Shown in pieces: positions 60,316-64,000 of a stretch of 64,000 nucleotides of DNA (positions within the stretch are counted from its first letter, which is position 1; each line of letters opens with the position of its first letter). The DNA is taken from contig NW_025963577.1 in the NCBI RefSeq assembly GCF_910591885.1, forward strand, positions 248,001 to 312,000. Direction: 5' to 3'. Source of the stretch: Bombus terrestris (lineage: Eukaryota; Arthropoda; Insecta; Hymenoptera; Apidae). The position numbers and the translations under genes were made by a program. The notes beneath the pieces were generated by a model. It did not search any database. It worked only from the letters and a program-made list of their open reading frames with translations, and was not told the origin of the DNA.

Positions 60316-61155
60316 CGTATAACGTTATATACTATTACTATATAACGTATAACGTTATATACTATTACTATATAACGTTTAACGATATTTACTATTACGT
60401 ATTAACGTATAACGTTATATACTATTACTATATAACGTATAACGTTATATACTATTACTATATAACGTATAACGTTATATACTATTACTATATAACGTAT
60501 AACGATATATACTATTCCGTACTATCGTATAACGTTATATACTATTACTATATAACGCATAACGTTATATACTATTACAATATAACGCATAACGTTATAT
60601 ACTATTACGTAATAGCGTATAGCGTTATATAGTATTACTATATAACGTATAACGTTATATACTATTACTATATAACGTTTAAGGATACATACTATTACGT
60701 ATTAACGTATAACGTTCTATACTATTACTATATAACGTATAACGTTATATACTATTACTATATAACGTATAACGTTATATACTATTACTATATAACGTAT
60801 AACGTTATATACTATTACTATATAACGTATAACGTTATATACTATCACTATGTAACGTATAACGTTATATACTATTACTATATAACGTATAACGTTATAT
60901 ACTATTACTATATAACGTATAACGTTATATACTATTACTATATAACGTATAACGTTATATACTATTACGTAATAACGTATAACGTTATATACTATTACGT
61001 AATAACGTATAACGTTATATAGTATTGCCATATCACGTATAACGTTGTATATTATTACGTACTAACGTATAACGTTATATACTATTACTATATAACGTAT
61101 AACGTTATATACTATTACTATATAACGTATAACGTTATATACTATTACTATATAA

Positions 61156-61206
61156 GGTATAATGTTATATAGTAATTATTACTATAATATAGTAATTACT
61201 ATATAA
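61156..61206 (+). repeat. S unit 30 (51 bp, ATGTT type, GG start)
   Basis: Starts GGTATAATGTT instead of CGTATAATGTT. It is the last S in the window. Confidence 0.96.
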
Positions 61207-63036
61207 CGTATAACGTTATATACTATTACTATATAACGTATAACGTTATAAACTATTACTATATAACGTATAACGTTATATACTATTACTATATAACGTA
61301 TAACGTTATATACTATTACTATATAACGTATAACGTTATATACTATCACTATGTAACGTATAACGTTATATACTATCACTATGTAACGTATAACGTTATA
61401 TACTATTACTATATAACGTATAACGTTATATACTATTACTATATAACGTATAACGTTATATACTATTACTATATAACGTATAGCGTTATATACTATTACT
61501 ATATAACGTATAACGTTATATACTATTCCGTACTATCGTATAACGTTATATACTATTACTATATAACGCATAACGTTATATGCTATTACTATATAACGTA
61601 TAACGTTATATACTATTACTATATAACGTATAACGTTATATACTATCACTATGTAACGTATAACGTTATATACTATTACTATATAACGTATAACGTTATA
61701 TACTATTACTATATAACGTATAACGTTATATACTATTACTATATAACGTATAACGTTATATACTATTACTATATAACGTATAACGTTATATACTATTACG
61801 TAATAACGTATAACGTTATATACTATTACGTAATAACGTATAACGTTATATAGTATTGCCATATCACGTATAACGTTGTATATTATTACGTACTAACGTA
61901 TAACGTTATATACTATTACTATATAACGTATAACGTTATATACTATTACTATATAGCGTATAACGTTATATACTATTACTATATAACGTATAACGATATA
62001 TACTATTACGTACTCTCCTATAACGTTATATACTATTACTATATAACGTATAACGATATATATTATTACGTACTAACGTATAACGTTATATACTATTACT
62101 ATATAACGTATAACGTTATATACTATTACTATGTAACGTATAACGTTATATACTATTACTATATAACGTATAACGTTATATACTATTACTGTATAACGTA
62201 TAACGTTATATACTATTACTATAGAACGTATAACGTTATATACAATTACTATATAACGCATAACGTTATATAATATTACTATATAACGTATAACGTTATA
62301 TACTATTACTATATAACGTATAACGTTATATACTATTACTATATAACGTATAACGTTATATACTATTACTATATAACGTATAACGTTATATACTATTACA
62401 ATATAACGTATAACGATATATACTATTACATATTAACGTATAACGATATATACTATTCCGTACTATCGTATAACGTTATATACTATTACTATATAACGCA
62501 TAACGTTATATAATATTACTATATAACGTATAACGTTATATGCTATTACGTAATAACGTATAACGTTATATAGTATTGCCATATCACGTATAACGTTGTA
62601 TTATATTACGTACTAACGTATAACGTTATATACTATTACTATGTAACGTATAACGTTATATACTATTACTATATAATGTATAACGTTATATACTATTACT
62701 ATATAACGTATAACGTTGTATAGTATTACCATATAACGTATAACGTTATATACTATTACGTACTAACGTATAACGTTATATACTATTACGTACTAACGTA
62801 TAACGTTATATACTATTACTATATAACGTATATCGCTATATACTATTACTATATAACGTATAACGATATATACTATTACGTATTAACGTATAACGTTATA
62901 TAGTATTACCATATCACGTATAACGTGATATACTATTACGTACTATCGTATAACGTTATATACTATTACTATATAACGCATAACGTTATATAATATTACT
63001 ATATAACGTATAACGTTATATACTATTACTATATAA

Positions 63037-63096
63037 CGTATAACGTTATATACTTATACCTTATAACGTATAACGTTATATACTTATACCTTATAA
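63037..63096 (+). repeat. L doublet
   Basis: Homologue of 39,498-39,557 at offset 23,539, with the ATACACT follower. Confidence 0.9.
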
Positions 63097-64000
63097 CGTA
63101 TAACGTTATACACTATTACTATATAACGTATAACGTTATATACTATTACTATATAACGTTTAACGATATTTACTATTACGCATTAACGTATAACGTTATA
63201 TACTATTACTATATAACGTATAACGTTATATACTATTACTATATAACGTATAACGTTATATACTATTACTATATAACGTATAAAGTTATATACTATTACT
63301 ATATAACGTATAACGATATATACTATTCCGTACTATCGTATAACGTTATATACTATTACTATATAACGTATAACGTTATATACTATTACTATATAACGCA
63401 TAACGTTATATACTATTACGTAATAGCGTATAACGTTATATAGTATTACTATATAACGTATAACGTTATATACTATTACTATATAACGTTTAACGATATA
63501 TACTATTACGTATTAACGTATAACGTTCTATACTATTACTATATAACGTATAACGTTATATACTATTACTATATAACGTATAAAGTTATATACTATTACT
63601 ATATAACGTATAACGTTATATACTATTACTATATAACGTATAACGTTATATACTATTACTATATAACGTATAACGTTATATACTATTACTATATAACGTA
63701 TAACGTTATATACTATTACTATATAACGTATAACGTTATATACTATTACTATATAACGTATAACGATATATACTATTCCGTACTATCGTATAACGTTATA
63801 TACTATTACTATATAACGCATAACGTTATATACTATTACTATATAACGTATAACGTTATATACTATTACTATATAACGTATAACGTTATATACTATTACT
63901 ATATAACGCATAACGTTATATAATATTACTATATAACGTATAACGATATATACTATTCCGTATTAACGTATAACGTTATATACTATTACGTAATAGCGTA

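Larger units (their letters stand above)
58825..60735 (+). repeat. X block, copy 3
   Basis: S-led block with the order of 451-2,571 and 35,226-37,256 but without the P'/CTGTATAA/CTATAGAA group. The N monomer near 60,676 carries AAGGATACAT instead of AACGATATAT. Confidence 0.86.
1..64000 (+). repeat. 30-bp AT-rich satellite array filling the whole window
   Basis: Every base belongs to a head-to-tail array of a 30-bp monomer. The consensus starts CGTATAACGTTATAT, continues ACTATTAC and ends TATATAA, with 12 A, 12 T, 4 C and 2 G. Monomer starts keep a fixed register (position modulo 30 is 1 at the left edge) and shift only at thirty 51-bp units, two 31-bp units, two 18-bp units and one 28-bp unit. 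Counting through these gives 2,078 ordinary monomers and four bases of a last one. No monomer is inverted as a whole. About twenty variant classes recur in fixed orders, so the array has higher-order structure. This is typical of eukaryotic nuclear satellite DNA in general. The family and the species are not recognised. No gene, RNA gene, transposon or single-copy sequence is visible anywhere. Confidence 0.99.
57244..64000 (+). repeat. 23.4-kb-spaced segmental repeat, copy 2, running off the window
   Basis: Recurrence of 33,855-40,431. Compared with that copy it has seven extra monomers (B, B, D, F, A, A, A) near 58,616-58,825. It lacks four monomers (P', A, CTGTATAA, CTATAGAA) near 59,490 and has a different run between 61,207 and 61,990. 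The match still holds at the right window edge (H at 63,937 against 40,368), so the repeat is longer than what is visible. Confidence 0.9.

Noticed and set aside
1..64000. CRISPR array
   Set aside because: The repeats are directly adjacent with no unique spacers, number in the thousands, and vary by class. No cas genes are present.
1..64000. Telomeric repeats or a CENP-B box
   Set aside because: No TTAGGG-type or similar short telomere repeat is seen, and the G-rich part of the CENP-B box cannot occur in these monomers. Centromere function therefore stays open.
1..64000. TATATAA in each monomer as promoter TATA boxes
   Set aside because: The match follows from 80% A+T and repeats every 30 bp with no gene downstream. 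There is no basis for calling promoters.
1..64000. Mitochondrial or plasmid replication origin
   Set aside because: High A+T and dyads alone are weak evidence. A 64-kb satellite with no organelle or plasmid gene gives no support.

Overview
The whole window is one satellite DNA array. There are no genes, RNA genes, mobile elements or unique sequence in it. All 64,000 bases read as head-to-tail copies of a 30-bp, about 80% A+T monomer whose left half is CGTATAACGTTATAT; the right half opens ACTATTAC and closes TATATAA. I followed the monomer register from end to end. The only length exceptions are thirty 51-bp units (called S here), two 31-bp, two 18-bp and one 28-bp unit. That leaves 2,078 ordinary 30-bp monomers plus 4 trailing bases.

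A satellite of this size suggests a nuclear chromosome of a eukaryote, for example centromeric, subtelomeric or other heterochromatin. Nothing in the window identifies the taxon. The CENP-B box and the common telomere repeats are absent. The consensus has no CpA or TpG dinucleotides but two CpG per monomer. That composition resembles a genome with CpA-directed C-to-T mutation (RIP, known from filamentous fungi), but a 30-bp motif is too short to prove it.

About twenty recurring monomer variants occur in fixed orders and give a layered higher-order structure. Class names used below: A, consensus; B, ends CGTAATAA; C, ends CGTAATAG; D, carries ATTGCCATATCA; E, carries ATTACCATATCA; F, TTGTATATTATT and ends GTACTAA; F', TTGTATACTATT and ends GTAATAA; G, CGATATATACTATTCCG and ends TACTAT; H, the same start but ends TATTAA; I, ends GTACTCT; J, GATATATATT and ends GTACTAA; K, starts CGCATAA with ATAATATT; L, carries ACTTATACCTTATAA; M, starts CGTTTAACGATATTT; N, starts CGTTTAACGATATAT; O, carries TTGCATAG or TTGTATAGT; P, carries TATCACTATGTAA; P', ends CTATGTAA; Q, GATATATACTATTACATATT; R, ends CCTAATAA; T, TTGTATTATATTACG.

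Layout: 1-4,923 holds mixed X, Y and Z blocks (defined in the features). 4,924-11,866 and 11,867-20,069 are a direct tandem duplication. 20,070-33,854 holds S-rich blocks with repeats at 4,128-bp and 1,821-bp spacing. 33,855-40,431 recurs at 57,244-64,000, about 23.4 kb downstream. 39,108-42,587 recurs at 45,039-48,518. 47,229-52,742 and 52,743-58,104 are another tandem duplication. The long open frames on both strands arise because 30 is a multiple of 3, and they are not genes. The most notable features are the dyad symmetry in every monomer, the palindromic S units, and the record of nested segmental amplification.
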